Shown: piece by piece, positions 21,277-32,600 of the stretch
Numbering within the stretch: the stretch's first letter is position 1
Layout: each line of letters opens with the position of its first letter
NCBI GenBank assembly: GCA_950022655.1
Contig: OX465590.1
Span: 38,763,218-38,827,217, forward strand
DNA: 64,000 bases
Direction of reading: 5' to 3'
DNA from: Alentia gelatinosa
Taxonomy: Eukaryota > Annelida > Polychaeta > Phyllodocida > Polynoidae
Position numbers and translations under genes: made by a program
Notes under the pieces: generated by a model
Seen by the model: only the letters and a program-made list of their open reading frames with translations
Told to the model about the DNA's origin: nothing
Database searches by the model: none

Positions 21277-21430
21277 GGTCCGTTTGATAATCTAGGATCG
21301 TACATGAAGACCCTTTTTTCTATGCCAAGGAGACCCAGGGACGTTGTGGGACCACTTTATTCAACATTTATGGACGACTTTTTTACGAGGTACAGAAAAG
21401 GGTCTTCCTAGATTATTCAACGGGCCCCAG
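21277..21430. mobile_element. Foldback MITE, GGGCCCGTTTGATAATCTAGG family
   Basis: Left GGGTCCGTTTGATAATCTAG and right CTAGATTATTCAACGGGCCC are inverted. Internal tacatgaagacccttttt pairs with gaaaagggtcttc. Other copies: 29713-29850 (left part) and 53603-53925 (expanded). Confidence 0.6.
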
Positions 21431-21479
21431 CCCTTTCATCGTTGACGCCCGTTTTACATTGGCGATAAGGGATCGACTG

Positions 21480-21810
21480 CCCTGATGATAAGTGCCCTTA
21501 TGTCTTGAGGCATCATCCAGCCCAGGCCGAATGATGCCTCAAGGCATCATTTCTCTAAAATAAATAAAATTGTTTTTGACAAGGAAATAATTTATCGATC
21601 TACATGAAATCTTTAGGAAATATAGCTATAACATCAAATCAATATTAGTAAGCTAAGATAAGTGAAATATTATTGATTACCAAAAATATCATGTGATGGA
21701 AATCAAATTATGACTTTATCTAAAATGTGTTCGTCCTCTAGAGATATACACTATCACTAGCACCCGTCCTTATGGTGACAGCTCTGCCACAGGAGGCCGT
21801 CCTTAAAGGG
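21480..21810. mobile_element. piggyBac-like MITE, left end degraded
   Basis: The right end GTCCTTAAAGGG + TTAA (21811-21814) and the inner GATGCCTCAAGGCATC are intact; the left start is not CCCTTTAAGG but gtgcccttatgtcttgagg. Same right-side block as its sisters (cctctagagatatac, agcacccgtcctta). Confidence 0.6.
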
Positions 21811-22034
21811 TTAAGGACGGGTGCCTGTGGCCTAGCTACTCCTATTGTATCAATATTGCTAATTATTTCTTTTATACGATTCCCACGTGCTGTCAACAAA
21901 GACCGATATGGTTCATCTGGACCAGCCGAAGAAAACCAGCGGTATGGCTGACGGCCTGTCTCTTCACTGAAGAAGCATATTAAAATGATACGAACTGTGT
22001 AATGACAAGTGAATCACCAATAAAGAATTTATCA

Positions 22035-22235
22035 AAAGAAACTGTCACCATATTCCATCATGTAGCTGAATCCATGCTATATCATGTGGCTAAATCCACA
22101 TGATTTAATGTAGCTCACGCCATGCTACGCCCAGAGTCTGAAGCCATATTTCATCACATGACCGAAGCCACGTCCCATCATGCAGCTAAAGCCATGCCCT
22201 ACCATGTGGCCGAAGCCATATTTCGTCCTTCAGCT
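22035..22235. repeat. Short minisatellite, approx. 30-bp unit
   Basis: Repeats of 'ccatgtggc(c/t)(g/a)aa(g/t)ccata' type from 22050 to 22230 (catcatgtagctgaatcc, catcatgcagctaaagcc, accatgtggccgaagcc). The 106-codon frame over it is a by-product of the repeat. Confidence 0.5.
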
Positions 22236-22239
22236 AAAA

Positions 22240-22745
22240 AAAAAAAAGACAGGACCAAAGACATGAGTCAGAGGCAAATGTCATCACTTGATATTAGTGG
22301 GCCACCTGCCACCAATTCTGTGTCAGGAAGCCATACTACTAGAAGACCGTCTGGCTATCGCTTAAAAGCTTTACCTCTTACTACCGTGTGCAGGCCCAGA
22401 AGAAGGCTGACTGGACCTTATCTGACAAAGCCGACATTGTGAAAAGATTGTGTCACCAGACAAAAAAAATCTAGTCTATTGTTCCACATATGAGGACTTT
22501 TCCTCTATTTTGGAATATAGCTATTATAAGCATTCGTTTGTTAAAAGCTTGTCTTTCTGCAACTTGCGGATAGATACAAAACAATTATTTACCCTATGAA
22601 GAAGCGATACTATGACGTCAGACCTAAAGGTAGTACTAGGTTATAGACTAGAGCAAAATGGTGGATGCCTCAAGGATCTCAAGGATGTCACAGACGTTAT
22701 AGTTGTAGCTCCTACATCGAAACTTGCTGAAGGTAAATTTTCCAC
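22240..22745. other. Unassigned stretch
   Basis: No gene or element recognised. Confidence 0.35.
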
Positions 22746-22754
22746 CCCTCTCAT

Positions 22755-23038
22755 AAGAGCTAACACTCTCTAAGTCGTATTATCACTGCGCTCTATGGGA
22801 GAAGAATTCTTAACAAACTAGGCTTAGAGCCTCCACTGTCCACACAGTATTCCCGCTAGGTGGTATCATTGAGATTAAAGGAATCTTTGAGTTGCATTGA
22901 TGTACGTCTTTAGCACGGGGGGCAGGCCAGTGGATTCTCAAGGATCTAAGCCTAGTTCGTTAAGAATTCTCCTCCATAGAACATAGTGAGAGTACAGAAT
23001 ACGACTTAGAGAGTTTGAGGTCTTATGAGAGGGGTGCA
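22755..23038. mobile_element. Foldback MITE, CACCCCTCTCATAAG family (copy 2)
   Basis: Ends CACCCCTCTCATAAGAGC ... CTTATGAGAGGGGTG; inner arms agaattcttaacaaactagg / cctagttcgttaagaattct. Flanks AAATTTTC and CAATTTTC agree at 7 of 8 bases, which would suit an hAT-like 8-bp target duplication. Non-coding. Confidence 0.6.
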
Positions 23039-23074
23039 ATTTTCCTAATTTGTGGATACATACTTGATACTTAG

Positions 23075-23272
23075 GCCTGGCGTCCACTATGCTCCAAATC
23101 ACCTACGATAGGCCTTACCATGTATACTTACAAACGCAAATCTTGGTCCTTAGTATGGACGTAACTTGTGGAAGATATAAAGGTTCCCGTTCTTCTATGA
23201 TTTTTAACATTATACTGGAGATGCATCATAAGGCCTATCGTAGTGTATCGGGAGTTCAGTGGACGCCGGGCC
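23075..23272. mobile_element. MITE, GGCCTGGCGTCCACTA ends
   Basis: Ends TTAGGCCTGGCGTCCACT and AGTGGACGCCGGGCCTGAA, with internal tacgataggcctta / taaggcctatcgta arms. TTA-like flank on the left. Related to the foldback at 9437-9690. Confidence 0.6.
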
Positions 23273-23429
23273 TGAAGTGGAATTCACAGGGAAGACAGGG
23301 TACACAGTCGCCGACTCAGGGCACTTCCCCGTGTGAATAGGTGTTATTTGAGACCACTGACACTCACAGATTAGGAGAGAACGTGTGGAATACATTTAGC
23401 TCACCAAAATACCCCTCTAAATTTTAAAC

Positions 23430-24130
23430 CTGTTTAAAGTCAAAATCTCATGAGATTCTGTTCCTTGTTAGGGGTGATTGTCACCGACAATTGCAAGGGA
23501 AGGAGTTGTCTCAGCAAAACGGAAGCCTGTCATTCACACGAGCAGATTGTGTTCCAGTACCGAATCTCAGCAGGATTTGTCTAAAGTGGGATTCATGTAC
23601 CTCACAGGGTTCAAAATCTCATGCGATTTTGTTCCTTATTAGGGGTAAATTTCTTTGACAATTACAAGGATGTAAACATGTCTCATTGAAATGAATCCCT
23701 ATATGTGTTCAGGTACAGAATCTCAGCAGGATTTGTCTCAGAAAAACACCCTGTGAGGTACATGAATCCCATCGTGTGAATCCCACTTCAGACAAACACC
23801 CTGTAAGGTACAGGAATCTCGTCGCGTGAATCCCCCTTAAGGGTGACTGTGTGCGGAGATTAAGTGGGATTCACTCGGTGAGATTCATGTACCTCACAGG
23901 GTTCAAAATCTAATGAGATTCTCTTCCTTTTTAGGAGACGATGTCGCTAACAATTACAGAAGAAAAATCATGTCTCAGGGAAATGGAACCCTACAATTTA
24001 GATGAAGAGATTGTGTTCGAGTACAGAATCTTACTAGAATTTGTCTCAGACAAACACCCTGTAAGGTACAGGAATCTCATCGCGTGAATCCCCCTTAAGG
24101 GTGACTGTTTGCGAAGATTAGACACTGGAA
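23430..24130. repeat. Tandem AAGTGGGATTCA-family MITEs
   Basis: Several head-to-tail partial copies: the word cagaatctcagcaggatttg or near variants and tgtacctcacagggttca occur repeatedly (about 23450, 23570, 23710, 23890, 24030). See 117-433. Confidence 0.55.
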
Positions 24131-24426
24131 GGACTCGGGTCACTCATAGTTATGGATTATCCACATGGAAGCAGCGTTAGTAGGATTAGACAAATGTGAG
24201 GGGCATGGGCGCAAGGGTAATCTGAAGGTAATCTTCGGGTAATCCATGACGAGCCGGGATGGTAGGAGGTCGTGATTTTGAGGAGGATACACAGACTAAG
24301 AAAGAAACTGATGAGTATTATGTCTGTGTCGTCGGTCGGTGGTTCTCCTTGTGAAAGGTCGGTGGTTCATAATTTGTGACCTGCGCTGCAAAAATGTGGT
24401 GGAATCTGACCGGCTATTGGTATTAA

Positions 24427-24753
24427 CCCTTTAAGGACGCATGATGCCTGGAGGCATCACCGCACTAAAGACGCATGATGCCTTGAGGCATCATTGTTCC
24501 AATATTAACAAAAATGTTTTAACAAATAAATAATAGAACAATATTCATGAAATTTTCAGAATATGTAGATATAACATCATATTTAGTATTTCTATTAAAA
24601 AGAAATAAAATATTTATGATTATGTATCATCCTGCATGATTAGAAACTTGGATTTCAGTTTTAACTATTATATGGCCGTCCTCTAGCCAGACAAACTGCC
24701 ACCAGCACTTCCTTACGGGAGTAGCTAGGCCCCAGGCAGCCATCCTTAAAGGG
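24427..24753. mobile_element. piggyBac-like MITE, clean TTAA flanks
   Basis: TTAA (24423-24426) + CCCTTTAAGGACGCATGATG ... CATCCTTAAAGGG + TTAA (24754-24757); 327 bp. Best-preserved copy in the window, with 14-bp terminal inverted repeats and two GATGCC..GGCATC palindromes near the left end. Confidence 0.8.
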
Positions 24754-24759
24754 TTAAGA

Positions 24760-25790
24760 TGCAAACCACCACCGATTAAATCAATTCACTTTGATTTCGT
24801 CTCTGGATGCAGAAGTCGGTTGGTGGTTCCCATTGAATAAGGTGGGAGAGAAAAATTGTTAACCATTTCTGTTTCCAGCTGACAAATATTGCACTGAATG
24901 TGTCTCATACCTGGTCGGCGGTGCGAAATGCCATAATCAGTCGTCATAATCGTGTAGCGAACCACTGGTCGCTGAGAGTGTGTGACCACTCTATGTGAAG
25001 CGGCAGTCCACCAGTGGCTGAGACAACAGTTGCTACCCTGTGCTAACGCCTCAGCACAGGTGGGTTCGGATTGAATCCGGGAAAGGTAGGGAGACTCGGG
25101 ATCCACAACGTAGCACTTAACTATGGACACAAGACCAGACTCTGGACTATTTGACACAAAGCCTTTATTTATGTATCTCATTACAGTAGGTTGGTGCTGC
25201 GGGGCACCAACTAGCGCGGGAAGAGACTCGGGTCTCTTCACCGTTTAAAGGTCCCAAAGAAACCTAACCAACTTATGAGGCTCCAGCTGTTCACTCGACT
25301 GAGAGGCACCATGAGAAGACCTGTCGACCCACTGCGGACTTAGTACTTATATACAGACTGAGTTATGTAATGCAGGCGACCCTGTAGTATTTGACTACAC
25401 AGGTCTGCCGGCCTTACCGCACAACAGGGATCGGCACTCGAGTCATCTAGCATAAAGTGAAAACAACGCTGCTCGACTACCCTGACCCCTACAATCGCAT
25501 CAAACTGCAAGCTGTAGATATGAACAATCGGCACTAAATACATATCGAAGCATCCAGGAGTTCATGCTATAAAAAGAAATGGGTTTCACCATTTATCAAA
25601 GAGACTTACTTTCCAGAAGAAAGATTTATTGACTCAAAGATACATTCATCATGGAATAGTGTTTTTAAAGTCCAGCTTTAGTCTTTTTATTTACCTCGAT
25701 ACATGCAGATGCGTCATTCTATTTTGTTTCTACTAGTATATCATTGTCAATCAGTGTATATCAGGTTACATACTCAAGGATTGTCTCTTT
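24760..25790. other. Unassigned stretch
   Basis: 24760-24955 carries cgatcggtggt-type MITE scraps. A 151-codon minus-strand frame (24786-25241) has no domain I recognise and overlaps these scraps, so I do not call it a gene. The rest is unassigned. Confidence 0.35.
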
Positions 25791-25794
25791 CTTA

Positions 25795-27660
25795 GAGCGT
25801 GCTCGCATTTTCCGCGTGCTGAGAAAAATCTTTTCCAACACTATCTGCATGCCATTCACTGTGCTATTGGAAATGACAAGTTCACTGGGTGTAGGTAGTT
25901 ACAGAAATCGATCCATAGACTGAATGTAACCCACACCTTTTAGTTGTTATTCATTTAGAATTGCACGCTCGCACAAACTATATACATCGCCTTGAGGTTA
26001 AAGTGGTCATATATACACTTCCAGCAAACTGAATAACTAGGAAAAAATACTATGTTCATCATTGATGAATGAGCATGCAATTTAAAGTGAATAACATCTA
26101 AAAGAGTTGGGTTACATTCAGTCTATGGGTCCTTTTCTGTAACCCACATGAACCCAGTGAACTTGTCATTTCTCTGACTGCCTGAGTCTAGTATAACTAG
26201 GAGCAAATAGGATGTTCATCATTGATGAATGAGCGTGCAGTTATGAATGAATAACAATACTAGGAGCATATGTTATTTCCATTCATAATGGAAGAGCGCG
26301 ATATACCAAAATCTCATAAATAAAAGTAAGAGAATATCAATATTTTGGTATATTTCTTTTGAGATGTTTTTCATTTTCTGGCTAACGTTTTTGATTTTGA
26401 CTTGTGCCTAGTCTAGCATAGCACAGATCACATTCACCTTGTCATGGTTGTGACTGAATTTTTCATTTAGGGTCTTGGTCAACTGCCCTACTTCTCTGGC
26501 TAATAAGTCAGCTGTGCCACTCAGTTCGCTGTCTAATAGCCCCTTAGCGCTTGATGCACTCATGTTTGTTTGGATTGAGAGTACTTCATTTGGAGTACTA
26601 ATGCCCTTGGTAGTCCTCTTACTAACATATTTGTCGTCTGTTTTCCATCTACTTCTAAGAGTTATTTTGACATCTTCAGATGGGGTATCATCTGGAACAT
26701 CCATATATTTGGCACTATTATCATAGTCCATTGATATGTGATTTCTGTCCATATGATATATGCATTGAATGCACACACTTTGACATGGTCACTCAGCCAT
26801 GAAAGTTCTATTTAAAGGAACAAAGTCAGTAGTGGGACAGGGATACGGGGATACTGGACACCTGCCCATTTCACTAGGCCTTTACAGTTGGAACATTGCT
26901 AATGAAGTGTTAGATTCTTTGCAGTAAGCTGAAACCCTGTGTGAGCTTTCTAAACTCTAGATGACGTGTATGAGCGCGATTTCCCGCGCTCAAAAAGGTT
27001 TGGGTTAGATTCAGTCATGGATAGTTTTCTGTAACCCACTTGCACCCAGTCAACTTGCCATTTCTCCAACTGCCTATCTATGATCAGATCAAGCACCAGT
27101 GGGTCTTGAGGTATTTTGGTCTTGAGTGATTGGTCATGGTCAGCTGGGGACACCTCTAAGACCCTGAGACACTGGCTCTCTGCTCTGTTCTCACTATCAC
27201 AATGAACAGCATGCAGATAGTAAAGGGATAGTTTTCTGGAAGCACACTGAAAGTTCAATGTGACCACTCTAACCTCTAGATGATGTATTTAGTGCGTGCA
27301 AGCACGCTCTAAAAACATATCAAGCAGCAGTGGGTCAATGAGGTATTTCTCTAGTGATTGGTCATGGTCAGCTGAGCATGCCTCTAAGACCCTGAGACAC
27401 TGGTACCCTGCTCCTTATCCAATAGATATTGAAGGGATAGATTTTTCTGGGCATGCTGAAAGTGGGTAAAGCCTTATATCATCAATGCTGTTCACTGTGA
27501 TATGCAGAACAGAGCAGGTCATAGAGGCATATGCCCAGCTTACCATGACCAATCACTAAATACCAAAATACTTCAAGACCCACTGATGCTTGATATGTTT
27601 GGATCCTAGATAGGCTGTTGCAGAAATGGCAATTTAATGTGGGTATGTACTGATTATGTA
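25795..27660. repeat. Cluster of a dispersed repeat (multiple partial copies)
   Basis: Words tctaagaccctgagacactgg, gtcatggtcagctg, taacccacacctttta and gattcagtc/cattcagtctatggg recur at 25890, 26105, 26990, 27130, 27360 and 27530 in both orientations; the ends carry agcgtgctcgca-type palindromic words. Related to 1930-2440 and 34490-34640. A 122-codon minus frame (26408-26776) within it is Asp/Lys/Ser-rich with no domain recognised. Confidence 0.5.
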
Positions 27661-27901
27661 CCCATTTACAGCTGAAAGTCGTCAGGTGATGCAAAATTCA
27701 AGAATCGCCGCCCATAATCAACTAGTATAAAAGTGGGGTAAAGCCTTACATCATCAATTATTGTAAGGGTACCATACAATTCTCACCTTACCGACTGAAT
27801 TTCCTTCTTAAATAATTGTGAGAAACCAGATAGGGATGAGATTGGTCTCCAATAATTACAAAACTTTGTATCCCCATCCTTGGGTTACGGTGTAACTAAT
27901 A

Positions 27902-28049
27902 GAGGGAAACTATGTTCCGGTGAGCAAAAGTTCAAAGTTACGAGGTAAGGTTTGGAAAAATTACTGCTCAAGGCCTTGGCCGAGGGCAGTAATTTTTCCA
28001 AGCCTTACCGAGTAACTTTGACTTTTGATTACCGGTACTTGGTTTCCCT
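27902..28049. repeat. Long foldback (approx. 70-bp arms)
   Basis: agggaaactatgttccgg...gtaaggtttggaaaaattactgc pairs with gcagtaatttttccaagcc...accggtacttggtttccct. The apex is CAAGGCCTTGGCCGAGG, similar in spirit to the composite-element apices. A second small inverted/direct pair (gcgggacgaaaacgt) lies at 28150-28220. Confidence 0.55.
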
Positions 28050-28249
28050 ATTCCTATACACCTTCATATATCGATAAAAATTATTATCTCTTTTCCTGCG
28101 ATAGCCCCAGAAAAATGGCCACCCTTATCGAGTAACTGCAATAACTAAGTTTTCGTCCCGCTGCTCTTTATGTCACGTGATCAGAGCGGGACGAAAACGT
28201 GAGAGCGGGACGAAAACGTCAGCCTCGCTACATAACTTACAATTAATGC

Positions 28250-28910
28250 ACCCCCCAGCAGCGGTATGTAACTATAGATTGTTCGCTAATGGGTATATAG
28301 GAATGCCTGTTTCTATGATGCGGTTATTTGTTTTGTATTAGATTCTCATTAGTTATGGATTTCAGAATAACCGGGTTTGCTTTCTGAGCCGACCTTAAGT
28401 CGTAACATTTGAATATCTTATTCCACTGGATACGCCCATATCATCGAATCGTGATAGTTCATCAACCCTCTTAGTATTTATCGAGTCAAGTTCAAATCCA
28501 CTTTATCATTACCGAGAAGCCCCTTCTAGTCTACTTGTATCCAGTTATTACCCGGCCATAAAGATATCATATTTGTGATCTAACGATTTTGATTTTTCAA
28601 AATCTCGACCTATTTCATTTCCCTATGGGATATTTTCTGATAACCGTTATATTTGATTTAATTTTCCTTCAATATGTGAAGATCTGCATTGTCTTAACTC
28701 ATTATTTATTGTCTTATTCGGGCGGCCTTCTTTCTTTAAAACTTCAAGATTGACTATCATTAGCAATTTTAGTTGAAGCTTTTGATGGCATATACTTTGC
28801 TGCAATATATGAATTACTGATGATCTTTATCTTTTGTACGTATCTTTCCCTTAGTCGGAAATGCTAGGAGGGATGATGAATCTCAAAATATGCAATAATC
28901 ATTCATTCTA
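28250..28910. other. Unassigned AT-rich stretch
   Basis: No gene or repeat recognised. Confidence 0.4.
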
Positions 28911-28914
28911 AAAG

Positions 28915-29515
28915 CCCATACACACTGTACGATTTCGGAACATGAATGTTCCTTTCTCAGCGACAAAAGAACAATCGTAAGCTCAGGCGAGGCCTAGAAA
29001 ATGTGTCGGCCAGTGTGGCACCCCCCTACAGTAATTTGCCTAAGATTTGGAAATCCCACCCGTGGCGATGTACCTTTGTCGCCGACAAACTGTAGTCCAA
29101 TGTTCCGAAATCGGGAGCGATAGATTAAGGAACGTGTTCCTTCCCGTTGTCGCCGACAACAGAGTTTAAGAAATACTCCCGTGGTGCCTACCAACTTTGG
29201 CCCATAATTAGTCACTGGGTGAGCAGAAATGCCCCTGCCACACACAGACTGAGGCCAGCTCACCGATTTAGCTCCCATATACTGAGACTTATTACTTGTT
29301 CCTTTATCAGTGGCCTCGAATCTCCGAGAAAATCGGAAGTCAGTACCCAGTGTGAACAGAATTTGCTTAAGATAAATTCCCACTAATGACCTCCACCCCC
29401 ATCTATAAATCCTGCTGTGATGGTCAATGCCCAGTGCAAATTCGCCTGAGACAAGTTAAAATGCCCTTCCGATTTAGGGAGTTAATCGGTGGGAACGAAA
29501 TCGTACAGTGTGTTT
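28915..29515. mobile_element. Approx. 600-bp MITE, AAGCCCATACACACTGTACG ends
   Basis: Left AAAGCCCATACACACTGTACGA and right TCGTACAGTGTGTTTCCCCTTT are inverted. Inside, gttcctttctcagcgaca and gttccttcccgttgtcgccgac recur in both orientations. Open frames (129 codons minus) are by-products. Shares the word cgatttcggaacat with 44861-45165. Confidence 0.55.
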
Positions 29516-29519
29516 CCCC

Positions 29520-30096
29520 TTTAATCTGCCATGGCTATCTTAGCATTTGGGGATAACCAGTACATAATGTAATTGCATGAAGAATCAGAAATATTTCATA
29601 ATGTATGTTGCAGTCTGTTGCTGGCACATTTAGCACCGAGAACTTGGTCGCTCTTTTAACAAGAGTGCTACCATCCATAGAATCAGGACGATAAGGTCGG
29701 TTTAATGTCAAATACAGAGGCCCGTTTGATAATCTAAGGTCGTACATGAAGACCCTTTTTCTCTTATGAGGGTTATCTTTAGTGCTATTTAAGTCTATTC
29801 ACTAAGACAGTATTAGCCGTCCATAAGGTTATCTATAAGTGTTGAATAAAGTTGACCCACAAATCGTCTAAAGTAAACACAAAACGGTTGACGACTGCAG
29901 ATCGTCAGATTATGTCAGATTATGCCATTTGGCACCATCTCGCGATTATGTAGACAATATGACGCCGACGACTATTTCAAGGCAGTACATTTCTATAGTG
30001 TGAACTTCTGAGAAAATTCTATGGTCGACGACTATTGCGGCCGATATTATGTCAACCTCAGAATATACTCGACCGTTTAAGCTGATGATTAAATAA
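29520..30096. other. MITE fragments
   Basis: 29713-29850 is the left part of a GGGCCCGTTT-family MITE. 29860-30090 matches the GTTTACACTAG family (cgtctaaagtaaaca, gactgcagatcgtcag, gcgattatg). No gene. Confidence 0.4.
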
Positions 30097-30429
30097 GGAG
30101 ACTGGAGTGGAAGTAAAACAAAGTTTTATTACTAGTAGAGCATGCACAGCACTAGCATGAGGTCATACAAGTTGCGTAAGTGTACATAACTTAATTAGGA
30201 TAAGGATAATAAACGTCACACAGTTACCGATAATGCAAACTAGATGCGAAGGAGAAACACCTAGTGGGAGGTAGCTAGGATAACAACTATTGATAATAAG
30301 ATAAGGTAAAGGTATGTAAGCGCTGAGGCGCAAGTCTCTGAGTCCTCCAATCACCAGGGGAGTAGTGTAGTCAGAGAAGGTAGGAAGGGGTGCGTGGTAA
30401 GGCTGCCGTCATCTTGGTGGTGAGCGCCC

Positions 30430-31358
30430 CTAGTGTCATGGGGGCAGAGATGGTGTAGAGCATGGAGGCCTTGGAGCCCCAGTCCTCAAGCCACTGTATA
30501 CGGGGTTCTGGTACTCCAATGCGCCACAGGTAGCTTGCCCCCCCCTCTCCTTAAACTGTGGGAGCCAAGGAGGGCAGTGACCACTCCGGCCACCATGAGA
30601 GCTGCCATCACCACCGCTGTGAAGGCACTCCCTGTTAGGGGGGCGTGTGGTGCAGTGTCCGATCACAAACGCTGGGCCTTGCTGTGGGGCGTTAGGGGAC
30701 ATCCGAAGAGTGTTCAATCAGGCCTGCACTGGGCATAGTTTGTGACCTTTGACTCTGGGGAGGGGGAGAAGACGGATCCTGGAGCAGAACTGGTCCGTCT
30801 TCGACCACCTCAGTAACCCAGATGCAGCTACCTTGATGTCTCGCCTCCTCAGGTTCCTATCCAGGTCATAATCAGACAGCGTTGAGGGGAAGACGTTGGA
30901 CCTCATCAAAAGCCCATCAAACATAATCAAGGCCCCGGCCAAGACCGCCGGCCGTAATATCCAAGCGGGAGAGTAAGACCAGGAGCTTGTCCAGTGTAGT
31001 TGGCTCCTTCCTGCAGACCGTATCTCCTAGGGTGCATCTGGCCCCCTCAGATGACCAGGAGGAGGTGATAATTGTCCTTAACAGGGTCCCAGAGGCCCGC
31101 TTCCTTATGCATGTGTGCAATGGCTCCTAAGTATTGTTGTAAGGAGGAGTACTCTAGTCTTGTGGATAGGAAGGCTATATACCTCACCAAAGTTTGTGTG
31201 TCCGCGGGGACTGAGGTTAAGCTGTAGATGTTGCAAAATGAGATGTAGGAACACCTGTGAGAACTGTACTCCTTCCCTGTGTTGTTTGCAAAAGAGCTGT
31301 ACCACAACTCCTCTACCCTCCTATCAAGTCGTGCCATGTCCATTCCGCCGACAGGCAC
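30430..31358 (-). pseudogene. Frameshifted tyrosine recombinase
   Basis: At least three frame pieces in order on the minus strand: an N-terminal SAM-like piece (31358-31047; LWYSSFANNTGKEYSSHRC), a middle piece (VCRKEPTTLDKLLVLLSRLD, then GLLMRSNVFPST with the catalytic Arg and SKTDQF), and a C-terminal piece with HSLRRGGASYLWRIGVP (His codon 30558-30560) and MLYTIS with a Tyr at 30455-30457. All catalytic boxes can be recognised, but the frame is broken more than once. This family is known as the integrating enzyme of DIRS-order or Crypton elements; the RNase H upstream argues for DIRS order. Confidence 0.7.
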
Positions 31359-31375
31359 ACCTGCCTAGTTCATTA

Positions 31376-31995
31376 AGGAGGGGATGAATCTCGTTCTCAC
31401 TAATTCTGCTGGCTGCGTCCGCGAGAATGTTGAACCTTCCAGCGTAATACATTGACCTCACTTTAAAGTTATATATCATTATATACCTGTGTGCGAATGT
31501 CTATGAAATACTGCCCGCTGCTAGGGGTGCAGTAATAACAATGTTCGTGCCCGCTGTGAGAGTGATTTAATAAGTCATCAAAATGTTGTTTTTTTCATCA
31601 ATTTAAGGTTCTCGGTCAGTCTTCGATGTCATACTGCCTTCCGCCAATGGCGTCAGGCAGTATGAAATTGAAGACTGACCTCGAACAGGAACCGTTTCGT
31701 CCACAGTAAGAACGTTTCCTAATATTACAGACAGCCAGAAAACCTGCCTAAGACTGTCCATTACTCTGTGATTCTTAGCTGCCCCTTTATTAATCAGGGC
31801 AACAGCAGCCTAATTATCCGAGTACACAGTCACTTTCTTATTCAGCCAGTCGTTACAGTAGAGTCTCGCTGGCCGGCTCCAGGGTCAGAGTCTTCAGATA
31901 ATTGATGGGGAGGTCCTTCACCTCCGGGGAATCATTCCAGTTGATGTGAAACCACCTCTCGCAATAGACTCCTCCGGCACCCTCGTGCACTGGAG
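31376..31995 (-). pseudogene. RNase H remnant split by a MITE
   Basis: Minus-strand frames give GAGGVYCERWFHINWNDSP, then KVTVYSDN, a stop, AAVALINKGAAKN and VMDSLRQVFWLSV, an approx. 260-bp gap, then FNILADAASR. These are RNase H motifs of DIRS-type RTs (Asp in YSDN and in LADAASR). In-frame stops (for example TAG at 31812-31810) and the MITE at 31463-31725 show that it is dead. No RT domain remains. Confidence 0.7.
31463..31725. mobile_element. MITE inserted in RNase H relic
   Basis: Matches 60257-60492 in the opposite orientation (gaacaggaaccgtttcgtcc, gtaataa, tgtctatgaaatactgcccg, cattatatacctgtgtgcga). Edges are TATATATCATTATATA and CGTTTCCTAATATTA. The host ORF resumes on either side, so the boundaries are good to a few bases; a TA-type target is likely. 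Contains an inner hairpin around catactgcc...ggcagtatg. Confidence 0.6.
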
Positions 31996-32064
31996 GGCGA
32001 GTGGCCGGAGCCCTGGAGGCAGCTGGTCGCGCCCTCCTAACCCCGCAGTTGGGGTACCACCCCT

Positions 32065-32320
32065 TACCTCACCCCAGTATTTTTCTTTGCACATAGGCTT
32101 AACATTAGGAATTCGTACTCCACGGCTGTGAAGGTAGTGTACCCAATGCTCAATGGCTAATTTTGGAGAGTTATTTCATCGATAAAATCAGAAACCAACT
32201 CGATGAGAATAACTGGGTCCGCACTCCTCCTCGTTTGACTGCTACGTAATTCACTCAGCTTCGCTTCATGAATTACTCCTCAGTCAAGTTATTCTCATCT
32301 TGTGAGTTTCCTTCTAACTC
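32065..32320 (-). mobile_element. Composite hairpin element inserted in the DIRS relic 5' end
   Basis: Comparison with the uninterrupted site at about 36975-36985 (ctcaggggag / aggggtggtacc) gives near-exact ends: one end CTCACCCCAGTATTTTTC (body, with ataggcttaacattaggaat), the other the hairpin side ...GTGAGTTTCCTTCTAACT. Foldback about 32175-32300 with apex CTCAGCTTCGCTTCATGA. Length about 256 bp; no obvious target duplication longer than 2-3 bp. Confidence 0.6.
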
Positions 32321-32360
32321 TCCCCTGAGCCTTGTCTCCCATTTAAACTTATATATACTT

Positions 32361-32600
32361 TACATGTCTCCCTCATTTTTTCACAGAATCGCCACCCATC
32401 TGGCATGTGGCCAATAGTCGTCAGGTGGTGCCGAATTGAGTGATCTGACATAATCAGACAATCTGCAGTTGCCACGCGCTTGGGGTTGATATTAGATGAG
32501 TTCTAGCTTTATACTGCTGAAAGTCGTCAGCAGGTGCAAAATGCCAGAATAGCGGGCCAGAATCGCCTGTCTAGTGTAAACGCCGGATATAGTATAAACT
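32361..32600. repeat. GTTTACACTAG-family MITE, partial
   Basis: Ends gtctagtgtaaacgccgga at 32573-32590; inner words gtcgtcaggtggtgc and gtcagcaggtgcaaaatgcc. Left end not clear. Confidence 0.45.

Larger units (their letters stand above)
30097..32360 (-). mobile_element. Broken DIRS-type element (RNase H + tyrosine recombinase relic)
   Basis: Reading on the minus strand: a 5' end block (32360-32321 and 32064-31985) that matches 36935-37060 on the plus strand, then RNase H coding (31990-31376), the recombinase (31358-30430), then a 3' tail with AATAAA at 30128-30123. Gag and RT are missing: the 5' block joins RNase H directly, so an internal deletion has occurred. Two later insertions are nested: a composite hairpin element (32065-32320) and a foldback MITE (31463-31725). 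Confidence 0.65.

Noticed and set aside
23430..24130. Regular repeats that might suggest a CRISPR array
   Set aside because: Repeats are long, imperfect MITE parts without uniform spacers, and the window is eukaryotic.
24786..25241. 151-codon minus-strand ORF
   Set aside because: Part of it lies in MITE scraps; no domain recognised; no splice or promoter context.
26408..26776. 122-codon minus-strand ORF
   Set aside because: Lies in a repeat cluster; composition is polar but I recognise no family. Left as unassigned, not called a gene.
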